Positions 1 through 8,146 are shown, numbered from the stretch's first letter. The stretch: 64,000 bases of DNA from Nocardioides phosphati (GCF_014646375.1 NZ_BMNI01000002.1:62001-126000), one strand, 5' to 3'. Made by a program: numbers and translations. Notes: generated by a model from the letters alone, not told the origin.

Positions 1-1
1 C

Positions 2-58
2 GTCTGCACCTCGCGGATCACCCTGGCGCTGGTGCCGATGGGGTCGAAGGCCCCCTGA
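2..58 (+). CDS. 3' end of an unidentified gene (partial)
   Basis: One plus-strand frame is open from the window edge to a TGA at 56-58 and reads VCTSRITLALVPMGSKAP. Only 18 residues are visible. A tail of the form CTSRITLALVP resembles the last beta strands of PaaI-type hotdog thioesterases, which is a guess from style. It would converge with the acetyltransferase gene that follows. The minus-strand reading of the same bases is also open, so coding on this strand is not certain. Confidence 0.3.
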   Translation, partial: VCTSRITLALVPMGSKAP

Positions 59-68
59 GCCAGACGGC

Positions 69-644
69 TCAGACGCTCTGCGAACGGCGCGTGGCGCGCC
101 GGGCGGCCAGCACCTGACCGAGGTTGTTGCGCTGCCCGGCGCCGCCGCGCACCAGCGCGGGGACCTCCATCGGCAGCTTCGCCCGCAGGGCCGCCGTCGG
201 TGCGGCGCGCACGACGGCCACCGGACTGAGGCCGAGGCGCGCCAGGAAGCGGCTCGACTCCCGCGAGATGCCACCGGCGACCGTGAGGACGTGGCTGGTG
301 CCCTGCTCCTCGGCCCAGCTGACCGCGGCCTCCATGAGGCCGCGGGCCACGCCGCGACGGCGGAACGCCTCGTCGACCTTGAGCAGGTGGACGAAGACCG
401 CCTGGTCGCTGGTCAGTGGCATCAGCGGGCCGATCCGGAGGTAGGCCGCGCCGACGATCACGTCGTTGACGACGGCGACCACGATGCGGTCGTTGGTGCC
501 GGCGAGCACCTTGCGGATCGTCGAGGGGATGTCGTGACGCCCAGCCTCGTGCTGGCCGAGGCGGCTGTCGGCGTGCCAGAGGTCGGCGAGGCCTGCAGCG
601 TCAGCCGCCTCCACGCAGCGGACCTGGAACGGTGCACGACTCAC
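69..644 (-). CDS. GNAT family N-acetyltransferase
   Basis: This 191-residue protein has the GNAT fold pattern: a beta-rich N-terminal half, then the acetyl-CoA pyrophosphate-binding motif A around residues 94-103 (RRRGVARGLM, matching Q/R-x-x-G-x-G/A), followed by the helix and strand that normally close the domain (SRFLARLGLSPV). The C-terminal 40 residues are Arg/Ala-rich and outside the domain. The acceptor substrate cannot be read from sequence. It lies downstream of livF on the same strand, but the livF stop codon is covered by a terminator-like hairpin, so it may be transcribed separately. Confidence 0.85.
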   Translation of the reverse strand: MSRAPFQVRCVEAADAAGLADLWHADSRLGQHEAGRHDIPSTIRKVLAGTNDRIVVAVVNDVIVGAAYLRIGPLMPLTSDQAVFVHLLKVDEAFRRRGVARGLMEAAVSWAEEQGTSHVLTVAGGISRESSRFLARLGLSPVAVVRAAPTAALRAKLPMEVPALVRGGAGQRNNLGQVLAARRATRRSQSV

Positions 645-688
645 AACTACCTCCCAACGTCGGCGATGCCTGCGAAGCCTATTCCCCG

Positions 689-714
689 GAGACCCGGGCT
701 GTCTTCCGGGTCTC
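689..714 (-). terminator. Probable terminator after livF
   Basis: A perfect 9-bp inverted repeat (GAGACCCGG at 689-697, CCGGGTCTC at 706-714) with an 8-nt loop overlaps the livF stop codon. There is no clear T-run, as is common for actinobacterial terminators. It would end the liv transcript. Confidence 0.55.
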
Positions 715-1432
715 AGACATCTCCACCGAGGTACGCCGCCTTGACCGCGGGGTCGCCGGCCAGCTCCTTGCCGCTACCGGAACGGACGATCTCGCCCGTC
801 TCGAGGATGTGCGCCTCGTGCGAGCGCTTGAGCGCCTGAGCGGCGTTCTGCTCCACGAGGAGCACCGTCGTGCCCTGCTGGTTGATCTCGGTGATGATCG
901 AGAAGATCTGCTGGATCAGCTTGGGCGCGAGGCCCATCGACGGCTCGTCGAGCAGGATCAACTTCGGTCGCGCCATGAGCGCCCGGCCGATCGCGAGCAT
1001 CTGCTGCTCACCTCCGGACATGCTGCCCGCCGCCTGCTTCTCGCGCTCCTTGAGGCGCGGGAAGAGCTCGTAGACGCGGTCGAGATCCTGCGCGTACGCC
1101 GCTGACTTGCGGTCGCTACGGACGTAGGCGCCCATGTCGAGGTTCTCGCGGACGGTCATCGCCGGGAAGCAGCCGCGGCCTTCGGGCGACTGGCTGATGC
1201 CCAGCTTCACGCGTCGCTCGGGCGACAGGTCGGTGATGTCCTTGCCGTCGAAGGTCACCTTGCCCTCCCGGACCTTCCGGAGGCCGGAGAGCGTCTTCAG
1301 CGTGGTCGTCTTGCCCGCTCCGTTGGCACCGATCAGCGTCGTGATCGTGCCCTCTGCGACTCCGAACGAGATGTCGCGGATCGCCTCGATGTGCCCGTAG
1401 TTGACCGACAGGCCCTTGACCTCAAGAAGCAT
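713..1432 (-). CDS. livF: Branched-chain amino acid ABC transporter ATPase LivF
   Basis: The 239-residue protein is a complete LivF-type ABC ATPase that powers uptake of leucine, isoleucine, valine or related amino acids. Walker A is at 35-43 (GANGAGKTT), the signature at 138-144 (MSGGEQQ) and Walker B at 158-164 (LILLDEP). The switch position reads LLVEQN, the Gln typical of LivF rather than His. The start is the ATG at 1432. An upstream in-frame extension is only livG sequence in another frame. Its start overlaps the livG end by 11 bp, which suggests translational coupling. It is the last gene of the liv operon. Confidence 0.93.
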   Translation of the reverse strand: MLLEVKGLSVNYGHIEAIRDISFGVAEGTITTLIGANGAGKTTTLKTLSGLRKVREGKVTFDGKDITDLSPERRVKLGISQSPEGRGCFPAMTVRENLDMGAYVRSDRKSAAYAQDLDRVYELFPRLKEREKQAAGSMSGGEQQMLAIGRALMARPKLILLDEPSMGLAPKLIQQIFSIITEINQQGTTVLLVEQNAAQALKRSHEAHILETGEIVRSGSGKELAGDPAVKAAYLGGDV

Positions 1433-2219
1433 CGTCTTCCTCCACGCCGAGGTAGGCCGCGATGACCGCGGGGTTGTCACGGATCTCCGCCGGGGTGCCC
1501 TCGGCGATCTTGCGACCGAACTCAAGGACGACGATCCGGTCGGTCACGCCCATCACGAGCTTCATGTCGTGCTCGATGAGCAGCACCGTGTAGCCCCGGT
1601 CGCGGACCTTCTTGATGAGGTCCATCAGGACGACCTTCTCGGCGGGGTTGAAGCCCGCCGCCGGCTCGTCGAGGCAGATCAGCTTCGGGTTGGTCGCCAT
1701 CGCCCGCGCGATCTCGAGACGGCGCTGGTCGCCGTACGACAGGTTGACGGCGAGCTCGTCGGCCCGGCGGGCGAGGCCCATGAACTTCAGCAGCTCCATT
1801 GCCCGCTCACGCGACTCGGCCTCCTCGCGGCGCTGCAGCGGGGTACGCAGCAGCGCGTGGAAGAAGCCGACCCTGCTGTGGGCGTCGGCGCCGACGAGAA
1901 CGTTCTCCAGGGCGGTCATCGACTTGAAGAGCCGGATGTTCTGGAAGGTCCGGGCGATGCCGAGGCGCGTGATGGCGTGGCGCTTCATCTTCGCGAGGCC
2001 GGTCCCCGCGAAGCGGATCTGGCCGCTCGTCGGCTGGTAGACGCCGGTCATCACGTTGAAGCAGGTGGTCTTGCCAGCGCCGTTGGGCCCGATCAGGCCG
2101 AGGATCTCCCCCTCGCGGATGTCGAACGAGACCCCGTCGAGCGCGGTGATGCCGCCGAACTTGATCGTGACGTCGTGGACCTCGAGCAGTGTCTGCGTGG
2201 TGGTTGCGGTGTCAGACAT
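1422..2219 (-). CDS. livG: Branched-chain amino acid ABC transporter ATPase LivG
   Basis: This is the second ATPase of the importer, 265 residues. Walker A lies at about 44-51 (GPNGAGKT), the signature is the LivG form SYGDQ at about 161, Walker B at 180-186 (LICLDEP region), and the switch His is at 217 (LLIEHDM). The C-terminal YLGVEEDDAS tail is acidic. The ATG at 2219 is chosen because the protein then begins just before the ABC domain and overlaps the livM end by 8 bp. LivG and LivF normally form a heterodimer under LivH and LivM. Confidence 0.93.
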   Translation of the reverse strand: MSDTATTTQTLLEVHDVTIKFGGITALDGVSFDIREGEILGLIGPNGAGKTTCFNVMTGVYQPTSGQIRFAGTGLAKMKRHAITRLGIARTFQNIRLFKSMTALENVLVGADAHSRVGFFHALLRTPLQRREEAESRERAMELLKFMGLARRADELAVNLSYGDQRRLEIARAMATNPKLICLDEPAAGFNPAEKVVLMDLIKKVRDRGYTVLLIEHDMKLVMGVTDRIVVLEFGRKIAEGTPAEIRDNPAVIAAYLGVEEDDAS

Positions 2220-3375
2220 TGGCCGCGTCTCCTTCCAGCTCCTCGATCTCGGCCTCGGCGGCCTTGGCGCGACGTGTGCGACGTGGTGGGAAGAGACCCT
2301 CGGGGCGCCAGGTGGCCAGGACGATGAGGGCGATGCCGAAGACGAGCATGCGCCACTCGGTGAAGCCGCGGAACCGCTCCGGCAGGTAGGCGACGACCGC
2401 GCCACCCGCGACAGCGCCCCACCGGTTGCCGGCACCGCCGACGATCACGGACGCGACGAAGAGCATCGACAGCAGCAGCGCGAACGACGCCGGCTGGATG
2501 AAGGTCTGGCGCGTCGCGAACATCGCTCCCGAGAGCCCGCCGATGCCGGCGCCGAGCGCGAAGGCGAGCAACTTGTAGCGGAAGGTCGGCACACCCATGA
2601 TCTCGGCGACGTCCTCGTCCTCACGGGTTGCCTCCCAGGCACGGCCGACGCGGCTGTCCTTGAGGAGCTTGTCGCCGAGCAGCACGAGGAGCAGCGCGGT
2701 CACGATCAGCCAGTAGAACGGGATCGCGTCGAGCACGGTGAACGACAGGAAGTGCGTCTCGTGGCCCACGTCGACGACGTTGGGGAAGGTGCTCCACGAG
2801 ATGTGCGGGATCCCGAAGAGGCCGCCCGGCTCGCCCGGCTGCGGCGGCGTACCGATCGTCGGGGGCATGGGGATCTTCGCGATGCCACCCGACTTGCCGA
2901 GCCACTCCGTGTTGGTGATGACCAGGCGGATGATCTCGCCGAAGCCCATCGTGACGATGGCCAGGTAGTCGCCGCGGACGCGCAGTGTCGGGGCACCGAG
3001 CATGACGCCCGCGATCATGGTGACGACGATGGCCACCGGCAGGGCGAGGAAGAACGGCCAGTGCCAGTGGTACTGCGTCAGCACGCCGACCGTGTAGGCA
3101 CCGGTCGCGTAGAAGCCGACGTAACCGAGGTCGAGCAGGCCGGCGTAGCCGATGACGATGTTGAGACCGACCGCGATCAGCGCGTACGCCGCGACGCTGA
3201 ACAGGACGCCACCGAAGTCGCTGTCGGGCGTCGTCAGCAGCGGGATGTTGAGCAGCGGGAGCGCGTAGACGAAGAGCACGCCGAGAACCGCGAGCGTGAT
3301 CTTCGCGGGCCGGTTGTCGAAACGCGCGCCGATGCGGCTGAAGGTCGCGGCAACGGGTGCAGGAACGAGATTCAT
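2212..3375 (-). CDS. livM: Branched-chain amino acid ABC transporter permease LivM
   Basis: This 387-residue inner-membrane permease shows about ten hydrophobic segments. It carries the LivM loop around DYLAIVTMGFGEIIRL, where permeases of this group contact the ATPases. The C-terminus ends in a Glu/Ala-rich cytoplasmic tail (KAAEAEIEELEGD). The ATG at 3375 is preceded by a GGAAAGG-like ribosome binding site at suitable distance, and it overlaps the livH stop by 4 bp. It pairs with LivH to form the pore. Confidence 0.92.
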   Translation of the reverse strand: MNLVPAPVAATFSRIGARFDNRPAKITLAVLGVLFVYALPLLNIPLLTTPDSDFGGVLFSVAAYALIAVGLNIVIGYAGLLDLGYVGFYATGAYTVGVLTQYHWHWPFFLALPVAIVVTMIAGVMLGAPTLRVRGDYLAIVTMGFGEIIRLVITNTEWLGKSGGIAKIPMPPTIGTPPQPGEPGGLFGIPHISWSTFPNVVDVGHETHFLSFTVLDAIPFYWLIVTALLLVLLGDKLLKDSRVGRAWEATREDEDVAEIMGVPTFRYKLLAFALGAGIGGLSGAMFATRQTFIQPASFALLLSMLFVASVIVGGAGNRWGAVAGGAVVAYLPERFRGFTEWRMLVFGIALIVLATWRPEGLFPPRRTRRAKAAEAEIEELEGDAANV

Positions 3376-4367
3376 GCGCGTGCCTTTCCGAGTGCGTCAC
3401 CGAGGAGGCCGGACGGACGGAAGAGCAGGATCAGGATGAGCAGCACGAACGCGACCACGTCGTGCCAGCCGGTGCCGAGGACGGCCGCCCCCCAGTTCTC
3501 CGCGACGCCGAGCACGAGGCCACCGAGCAGTGCGCCTCGCAGGTTGCCGATGCCGCCCATGACAGCGGCGGTGAACGCCTTGACGCCGAGGAGGAAGCCC
3601 GCGTCCTGGCGGGTGAAGCCGATGTTCAGCATGTAGAGCGTCGCAGCGGCACCAGCCATCAGGCCGCCGACGAAGAAGGTGAGCTGGACGACCCGGGTCG
3701 AGTTCACGCCCATCAGCATCGCCGATTCGGGGTCCTGCGCGACCGCGCGGATGCCGCGACCGAAGCGGGTGCGGCGGATGAACTGGTCGAGGCCGACCAT
3801 CATCAGCAGGGCGGACACGATGACCAGGACGTCGACGTCCGTCACCCGGTAGTCGCCCAGGGTGAAGAGCCCGTGGGGGTTGACCGTGACCGGCAGCGTG
3901 TAGATGTCACGCGGCTTGGAGACGTAGTTCGCGAGGTTGTCGTCGAGGCCGAACCAGCCGGCGAACTTGTCGCGCAGGCCCATCGCCTCGGAGAGCGCGA
4001 ACGACGCACCGATGGCCGAGATCAGCGCGATCAGCTTGGGGGCGTTGCGCTTCATGAGGGAGCGGTAGGCGATGCGCTCGAGCGCGAGCGCCACCCCACC
4101 GGAGACGAGCATCGCGACCACGAGGGCCAGCAGCAGCGTCGGCAAGGCGGCCATCAGCCCGCTCGACGAGCTCTCCTTGCCGCCGATGAAGACGAAGACC
4201 CATGCGACGGCGAAGGTGCCGTACATGAAGACCTCGGAGTGGGCGAAGTTGATCAGCTGGAGCACGCCGTAGACCAGCGTGTAGCCCAGTGCGACGAGCG
4301 CATAGATCGACCCCAGCGCCAGGCCGCTGATGGTGAGCTCGAAGAAGTGGTGGAGCAGGAATTCCAC
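3372..4367 (-). CDS. livH: Branched-chain amino acid ABC transporter permease LivH
   Basis: The 331-residue membrane protein has the LivH start pattern (SGLALGSIYALVALGYTLVYGVLQLINFAHS) and the loop GRGIRAVAQDPESAMLMG, which fits the ATPase-contacting loop of this family. The start is a GTG at 4367 behind a purine-rich GAGAGAG stretch. It is separated from the upstream binding-protein gene by about 100 bp holding two hairpins. That layout usually lets the binding protein be made in excess over the membrane subunits. Confidence 0.92.
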   Translation of the reverse strand: MEFLLHHFFELTISGLALGSIYALVALGYTLVYGVLQLINFAHSEVFMYGTFAVAWVFVFIGGKESSSSGLMAALPTLLLALVVAMLVSGGVALALERIAYRSLMKRNAPKLIALISAIGASFALSEAMGLRDKFAGWFGLDDNLANYVSKPRDIYTLPVTVNPHGLFTLGDYRVTDVDVLVIVSALLMMVGLDQFIRRTRFGRGIRAVAQDPESAMLMGVNSTRVVQLTFFVGGLMAGAAATLYMLNIGFTRQDAGFLLGVKAFTAAVMGGIGNLRGALLGGLVLGVAENWGAAVLGTGWHDVVAFVLLILILLFRPSGLLGDALGKARA

Positions 4368-4390
4368 GGAGGTCTCTCTCCCAGTTGGTA

Positions 4391-4467
4391 ACGCAGCCGC
4401 GGCCGGGGGCTCAACGCCCCCGGCCGCGCTGCGTCAGGTCACCTGATCGCCCGTCGGAGGGCGATCA
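4391..4467 (-). promoter_or_regulatory. Tandem hairpins between the binding protein gene and livH
   Basis: Two stems are visible. The first in the transcript (4444-4467) has perfect 9-bp arms, TGATCGCCC and GGGCGATCA, around a 6-nt loop, and contains the livJ stop codon. The second (4391-4434) pairs 19 bp of very GC-rich sequence with a single bulged base around a 5-nt loop. No T-run follows, so this looks like an RNA-stabilising or partial-termination element within the operon more than a full terminator. The role is inferred from position. Confidence 0.6.
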
Positions 4468-5604
4468 CTTGATCGGCGTACCGGGCTGGATCTTGCCGTC
4501 CTTGACGGTGTAGGCGTAGATCGTCTGGGTCGTGACCTCACCGGTCTTGGTGAACTTGATCTGCTTGGTCACGCCCGGCTTGTCGTACGAGTTGACGTAG
4601 TCGAGAAGTGCAGACCGCGTCGTGGCGCCGGAGTCGATGCCGTTGAGCAGGGCGGTCGCCGCGTCGTACGCCTCGGCCGAGTAGAGGCCGGGAGCCTTGC
4701 CACCGTTGGCGGCCTCGTACTTGCTGGTGAAGTCGGCCGTGGCCGGAGCGGCAGCAGCAGTGAGGATCGCGCCTTCAGCACCGGCCGCGCCTGCCTGGTC
4801 GACGAAGCCCGGGTCCTCCGAGCCGTCACCCGACTCGAAGATGCCCTTCCAGGCTGCCTGGCGGAGCTTCTTGGCGAGAAGACCGGAGTCGCCGTAGTAA
4901 CCGCCGACGAAGACCGAGTCGGCGCCCGAGCCCTTGATCTTGGTCACCAGGCCGGAGACGACGTCGGCGATCTTGTCCTTCTCGTAGCTGTCCGTGCCGA
5001 CGACGGCGGAGCCGAGCGCCTTCTTGACAGCGCCGGCGAGGCCCGTGCCGTAGTCCTCGGAGTCGTCGAGGACGAAGACCTTCTTGGCACCCTGCTGCTG
5101 CAGGTACTTCGCGGCTGCAGGGCCCTGCGCGTCGTCGTTGGCGAGGACGCGGTGGAAGGTCTTCCAGCCGTTCTTCGTCAGGTCGACGTTGGTCGCGGAC
5201 GGCGAGACGGTGACCAGGCCGGCCTGGGAGAACGCGTCACCGGTCGCGGCCGACTCACCCGAGAAGCCGGGGCCGACGACGCCGATGATCTTGGAGTCGT
5301 CGATGAGCGACTTCGCCAGCGGCGGGGCCTGGTCCTGGCTGCCCTGCGAGTCCTTGATGACCAGGGAGACCTTGCAGTCGGCGTGGTCCTTGTTGTACGC
5401 GTCGAGGGCCGTCTTGATGCCGCCCGTCATGTTCAGACCGAGGTTACCGTTCGGCCCGGTCTGCGCGCCGAGGAAGCCGATCTTGTAGCCGCACTTGCCG
5501 CCGTCGGCATTCTTCGAGCTGTCCGTCGTGCCGCAGGCGGACAGCGAGGCGGTCGCGAGGCCGGCCAGCATGAGGCCCGTCACGGCCTTCGAGGAAAAAG
5601 TCAC
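4465..5604 (-). CDS. livJ: Branched-chain amino acid ABC transporter substrate-binding lipoprotein
   Basis: This 379-residue type I periplasmic-binding-fold protein starts with a signal peptide and lipobox LSAC at 21-24, so Cys24 should be acylated by Lgt, whose gene is also in this window. The mature part has the Leu/Ile/Val-binding layout (IGFLGAQTGPNGNLG near the N-terminus, VGPGFSGESAAT and VSPSATNVDLT in lobe 1). The start is a GTG at 5604 with GGAG about 7-8 nt upstream. The exact ligand (branched-chain amino acids, amides or urea) cannot be fixed from sequence alone. It is the first gene of the liv operon. Confidence 0.88.
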   Translation of the reverse strand: MTFSSKAVTGLMLAGLATASLSACGTTDSSKNADGGKCGYKIGFLGAQTGPNGNLGLNMTGGIKTALDAYNKDHADCKVSLVIKDSQGSQDQAPPLAKSLIDDSKIIGVVGPGFSGESAATGDAFSQAGLVTVSPSATNVDLTKNGWKTFHRVLANDDAQGPAAAKYLQQQGAKKVFVLDDSEDYGTGLAGAVKKALGSAVVGTDSYEKDKIADVVSGLVTKIKGSGADSVFVGGYYGDSGLLAKKLRQAAWKGIFESGDGSEDPGFVDQAGAAGAEGAILTAAAAPATADFTSKYEAANGGKAPGLYSAEAYDAATALLNGIDSGATTRSALLDYVNSYDKPGVTKQIKFTKTGEVTTQTIYAYTVKDGKIQPGTPIK

Positions 5605-5651
5605 GCTTGTCTCCGATCATTCGGCGGACGGCGATGTCCGCGATCGCTCGC

Positions 5652-5657
5652 AACCTA
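5652..5657 (-). promoter_or_regulatory. Candidate -10 element for the liv operon
   Basis: TAGGTT on the minus strand fits the actinobacterial -10 form TANNNT. It would give a leader of about 40 nt containing the GGAG ribosome binding site of the livJ gene. No good -35 is seen. Confidence 0.35.
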
Positions 5658-5743
5658 GCCCGTGATCCGGGTCACGCGACAGGTTCGACGCGCCCGGAAA
5701 CAGAAACGTGACCGAAGTTTTGCGCAGCGAGCCGCTGGAGAGC

Positions 5744-6343
5744 TCAGGAGCCGGCGCCACCCGAGACGCCGTGCTCGACGACACCGTCGGAGACCTGGCG
5801 CATCGAGAGGCGGAGGTCCATCGCGGTCTTCTGGATCCAGCGGAACGCCTCGGGCTCGGAGAGGCCCAGATCCTTCTGCAGCACGCCCTTGGCCCGGTCG
5901 ACCGACTTGCGGGTCTCGAGCCGCTCGGTGAGGTCGCCGACCTCGGCCTCGAGTGCGGCCACCTCGCGGAACCGGCTCACGGCCATCTCGATCGCGGGCA
6001 CCAGGTCGTTGCGGCTGAACGGCTTGACGAGGTACGCCATCGCACCGGCGTCGCGCGCCCGCTCCACCAGCTCGCGCTGGGCGAAGGCGGTCAGGATGAC
6101 GACGGGGGCGATCCGCTCCCCCGCGATCCGCTGGGCGGCGGCGATGCCGTCGAGCTTCGGCATCTTCACGTCCAGCACGACGAGGTCCGGCCGGAGCTGC
6201 TCGGCGAGCGCGATCGCCTGCTCGCCGTCGGCCGCCTGGCCCACCACGTCGTAGCCCTCCTCGGCGAGCATCTCGGCGAGGTCCATGCGGATGAGGGCCT
6301 CGTCCTCGGCGATGAGGACGCGGCGGGGTGCGGTGCTGGTCAC
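5744..6343 (-). CDS. pdtaR: ANTAR-domain response regulator, PdtaR-like
   Basis: This 199-residue protein has a receiver domain (about 8-125) with the acidic pair in IAEDE (13-15), phosphoacceptor Asp58 in VVLDVKMPKLDG, Thr85 and Lys107, followed by an ANTAR RNA-binding domain (about 135-190, RLETRKSVDRAKGVLQ... with the AFRWIQKTAM helix). ANTAR proteins act by binding paired hairpins in nascent RNA and preventing termination. The neighbouring pyruvate kinase and tRNA match the usual actinobacterial location of this gene. No partner sensor kinase is adjacent. The start GTG lies 7 nt after a TANNNT box, which suggests a leaderless message. Confidence 0.9.
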   Translation of the reverse strand: MTSTAPRRVLIAEDEALIRMDLAEMLAEEGYDVVGQAADGEQAIALAEQLRPDLVVLDVKMPKLDGIAAAQRIAGERIAPVVILTAFAQRELVERARDAGAMAYLVKPFSRNDLVPAIEMAVSRFREVAALEAEVGDLTERLETRKSVDRAKGVLQKDLGLSEPEAFRWIQKTAMDLRLSMRQVSDGVVEHGVSGGAGS

Positions 6344-6350
6344 GGCCGCA

Positions 6351-6356
6351 AGGCTA
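6351..6356 (-). promoter_or_regulatory. Candidate -10 of a leaderless pdtaR transcript
   Basis: TAGCCT on the minus strand fits TANNNT and ends 7 nt before the GTG start at 6343. No ribosome binding site is seen there, so transcription may begin at the start codon itself. Confidence 0.4.
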
Positions 6357-6391
6357 GCCTCCCGGCGTACGGCGCGCGACTGCGATGCGGC

Positions 6392-6397
6392 TAGGGT
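6392..6397 (+). promoter_or_regulatory. Candidate -10 of the tRNA gene
   Basis: TAGGGT fits TANNNT and lies 13 nt before the mature 5' end of the tRNA at 6411. No convincing -35 hexamer is visible. Confidence 0.35.
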
Positions 6398-6410
6398 TGC
6401 CGCTGCTGCC

Positions 6411-6483
6411 GCCCCGGTATCCCAACGGCAGAGGAAGCGGTCTCAAACACCGTCCAGTGTGGGTTCGAATCCCACCCGGGGCA
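6411..6483 (+). tRNA. tRNA with CAA anticodon (Leu by anticodon), class I shape
   Basis: The 73-nt cloverleaf has a perfect 7-bp acceptor stem (GCCCCGG with CCGGGGC), T8 A9, a weak D stem (TCC with GGA), GG in the D loop, a 5-bp anticodon stem (GCGGT with ACCGT), loop CTCAAAC giving anticodon CAA, a 5-base variable region (CCAGT), a 5-bp T stem and loop TTCGAAT, and discriminator A. The genomic bases after A73 are CCC, so CCA is not encoded. CAA would read UUG leucine codons, but bacterial leucine tRNAs normally have a long variable arm. Amino-acid identity is therefore uncertain. Confidence 0.8.
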
Positions 6484-6487
6484 CCCA

Positions 6488-6530
6488 TGCCATCGCACGC
6501 ACGGAGCTGGGCTCGGTGCGTGCGATGGCA
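6488..6530. terminator. Bidirectional terminator between tRNA and pyk
   Basis: Perfect 15-nt arms (TGCCATCGCACGCAC at 6488-6502, GTGCGTGCGATGGCA at 6516-6530) enclose a 13-nt loop that can itself pair GAGC with GCTC. It sits exactly between the convergent tRNA and pyk genes, so it can stop transcription from both sides. Confidence 0.75.
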
Positions 6531-6538
6531 AGCCGGGA

Positions 6539-7987
6539 TCAGCTACGACGCCGGTACGCCGGGGCGACCTCGTTGATCGCGTCGCCCATGCGGTGGACCC
6601 GCAGCGCGTTGGTCGAGCCGGGGATGCCCGGAGGCGAGCCGGCGATGATGACGACGAGGTCGCCCTCGTCGACCCGGCCGCTGGCGAGCAGCGCCTCGTC
6701 GACCTGGCGGACCATCTCGTCGGTGTGCTCGACGACGGCGGTCTGGAAGACCTCGACACCCCACGCGAGGCAGAGCTGCGAGCGGGTGTCGGCCTCGGGC
6801 GTGAAGGCGAGGATCGGGATCTGGCCGCGGTAGCGCGAGAGGCGGCGGGCAGAGTCGCCGCTGGTCGTGAAGGCGACGATGTACTTCGCCTTGACCCGCT
6901 CGGCGACCTCGGCAGCGGCCTTGGCGATGACACCGCCGGTGGTGCGGGGGTTCCAGTTGATCAGGGCCATGTGCTCGATGCTGTGGTCCTCGGCAGAGGC
7001 GGCGATCCGCGCCATCGTCTGCACGGCCGTGATCGGATGGGCACCCACGCTGGTCTCACCGGAGAGCATGACCGCGTCGGCGCCGTCGATGATCGCGTTG
7101 GCGACGTCGGAGGCCTCCGCGCGGGTCGGCGCCGGCGAGCTGATCATCGACTCGAGCATCTGCGTGGCGACAATGACCGGCTTGGCGTGGCGACGGGCCT
7201 TCTCGATGACCGACTTCTGGATGAAGGGGACCTCCTCCAGCGGGCACTCGACGCCGAGGTCACCACGGGCGACCATCAGGCCGTCGAAGGCGTCGACGAT
7301 CTCGTCGATCGCGTCGACTGCCTGCGGCTTCTCGATCTTGCCGATGACGGGGACCATGCGGCCCTCCTCGCGCATGATCACGCGCACGTCCTCGGCGTCG
7401 GCGGCGTTGCGCACGAAGGAGAGGGCGATGAAGTCGACGCCGAGCTGCAGCGCGAAGCGCAGGTCCTCGACGTCCTTCTCCGACATCGCCGGAACGGAGA
7501 CCGGGACGCCGGGCAGGTTGATGCCCTTGTTGTTGCTGACGGTGCCCGCGACGACGACCTGCGTGTGCACGTCGGTGTCGCTGACCCCGGTCACGACCAG
7601 GCGGACCTTGCCGTCGTCGATCAGGATCGGGTCGCCGACCTTCACGTCACCCGGCAGCCCCTTGTACGTCGTGCCGCACTCGCTGTGGTTGCCGTCGACG
7701 TCGCGGGTGGTGATCGTCCAGCCCTGCCCCTGCTCGAGGTCGACCGGCCCGTCGGAGAAGCGCTCGAGGCGGATCTTCGGCCCCTGCAGGTCGGCGAAGA
7801 TGCCGACCGAGCGGCCCGCCTCCTCAGCCGCGCTGCGCACCAGCTGGTAGATCCGGGCGTGGTCGTCATGCGACCCATGACTCATGTTCATCCGTGCCAC
7901 GTCCATGCCTGCGTCCACGAGCGCCCGGATCTTCTCCGGGGTCGAGACGGCAGGTCCGAGGGTGCACACGATCTTTGCTCTCCGCAC
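6539..7987 (-). CDS. pyk: Pyruvate kinase
   Basis: The 482-residue enzyme converts phosphoenolpyruvate and ADP to pyruvate and ATP, the last step of glycolysis. It starts RRAKIVCTLGPA and has the A-domain substrate motifs VARMNMSHGSHDDH and VIGKIEKPQAVDAIDEI, the MVARGDLGVE loop, VIVATQMLESM, and a C-terminal allosteric domain (VAFTTSGDSARRLSRYR). Length and motifs are normal. The start is a GTG at 7987 without a clear ribosome binding site. The 3' end converges with the tRNA across a strong hairpin. Confidence 0.96.
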   Translation of the reverse strand: MRRAKIVCTLGPAVSTPEKIRALVDAGMDVARMNMSHGSHDDHARIYQLVRSAAEEAGRSVGIFADLQGPKIRLERFSDGPVDLEQGQGWTITTRDVDGNHSECGTTYKGLPGDVKVGDPILIDDGKVRLVVTGVSDTDVHTQVVVAGTVSNNKGINLPGVPVSVPAMSEKDVEDLRFALQLGVDFIALSFVRNAADAEDVRVIMREEGRMVPVIGKIEKPQAVDAIDEIVDAFDGLMVARGDLGVECPLEEVPFIQKSVIEKARRHAKPVIVATQMLESMISSPAPTRAEASDVANAIIDGADAVMLSGETSVGAHPITAVQTMARIAASAEDHSIEHMALINWNPRTTGGVIAKAAAEVAERVKAKYIVAFTTSGDSARRLSRYRGQIPILAFTPEADTRSQLCLAWGVEVFQTAVVEHTDEMVRQVDEALLASGRVDEGDLVVIIAGSPPGIPGSTNALRVHRMGDAINEVAPAYRRRS

Positions 7988-8099
7988 ACCGTGACACTAG
8001 CGCGCCCGACGGGCTACCAGACAGTCACGAGGACACCCTTTCGTCTCTTGGACAACAAAAGTCCGCCCGAGGCGCCGGCCACTCCCCCGCGAAGCACGA

Positions 8100-8130
8100 A
8101 GCGCCCCGTTCCCAGGGGGAACGGGGCGCT
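8100..8130 (-). terminator. Terminator after gltD
   Basis: A perfect 14-bp stem (AGCGCCCCGTTCCC at 8100-8113, GGGAACGGGGCGCT at 8117-8130) closes on a 3-nt loop about 17 bp past the gltD stop. It has no T-run. Confidence 0.7.
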
Positions 8131-8146
8131 CGCGTGAGTGCTGCGA

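Noticed and set aside
4391..4467. The liv hairpins as ANTAR (PdtaR) target pairs
   Set aside because: ANTAR targets have two hairpins with hexaloops carrying A at position 1 and G at position 4. Here the loops are UCCGAC and a 5-nt GUUGA, so they do not fit, although pdtaR lies next door.
6411..6483. The tRNA as a tRNA-derived attachment site of an integrated element
   Set aside because: No integrase gene and no repeated tRNA 3' end were seen nearby. The flanks are the usual pdtaR and pyk genes.
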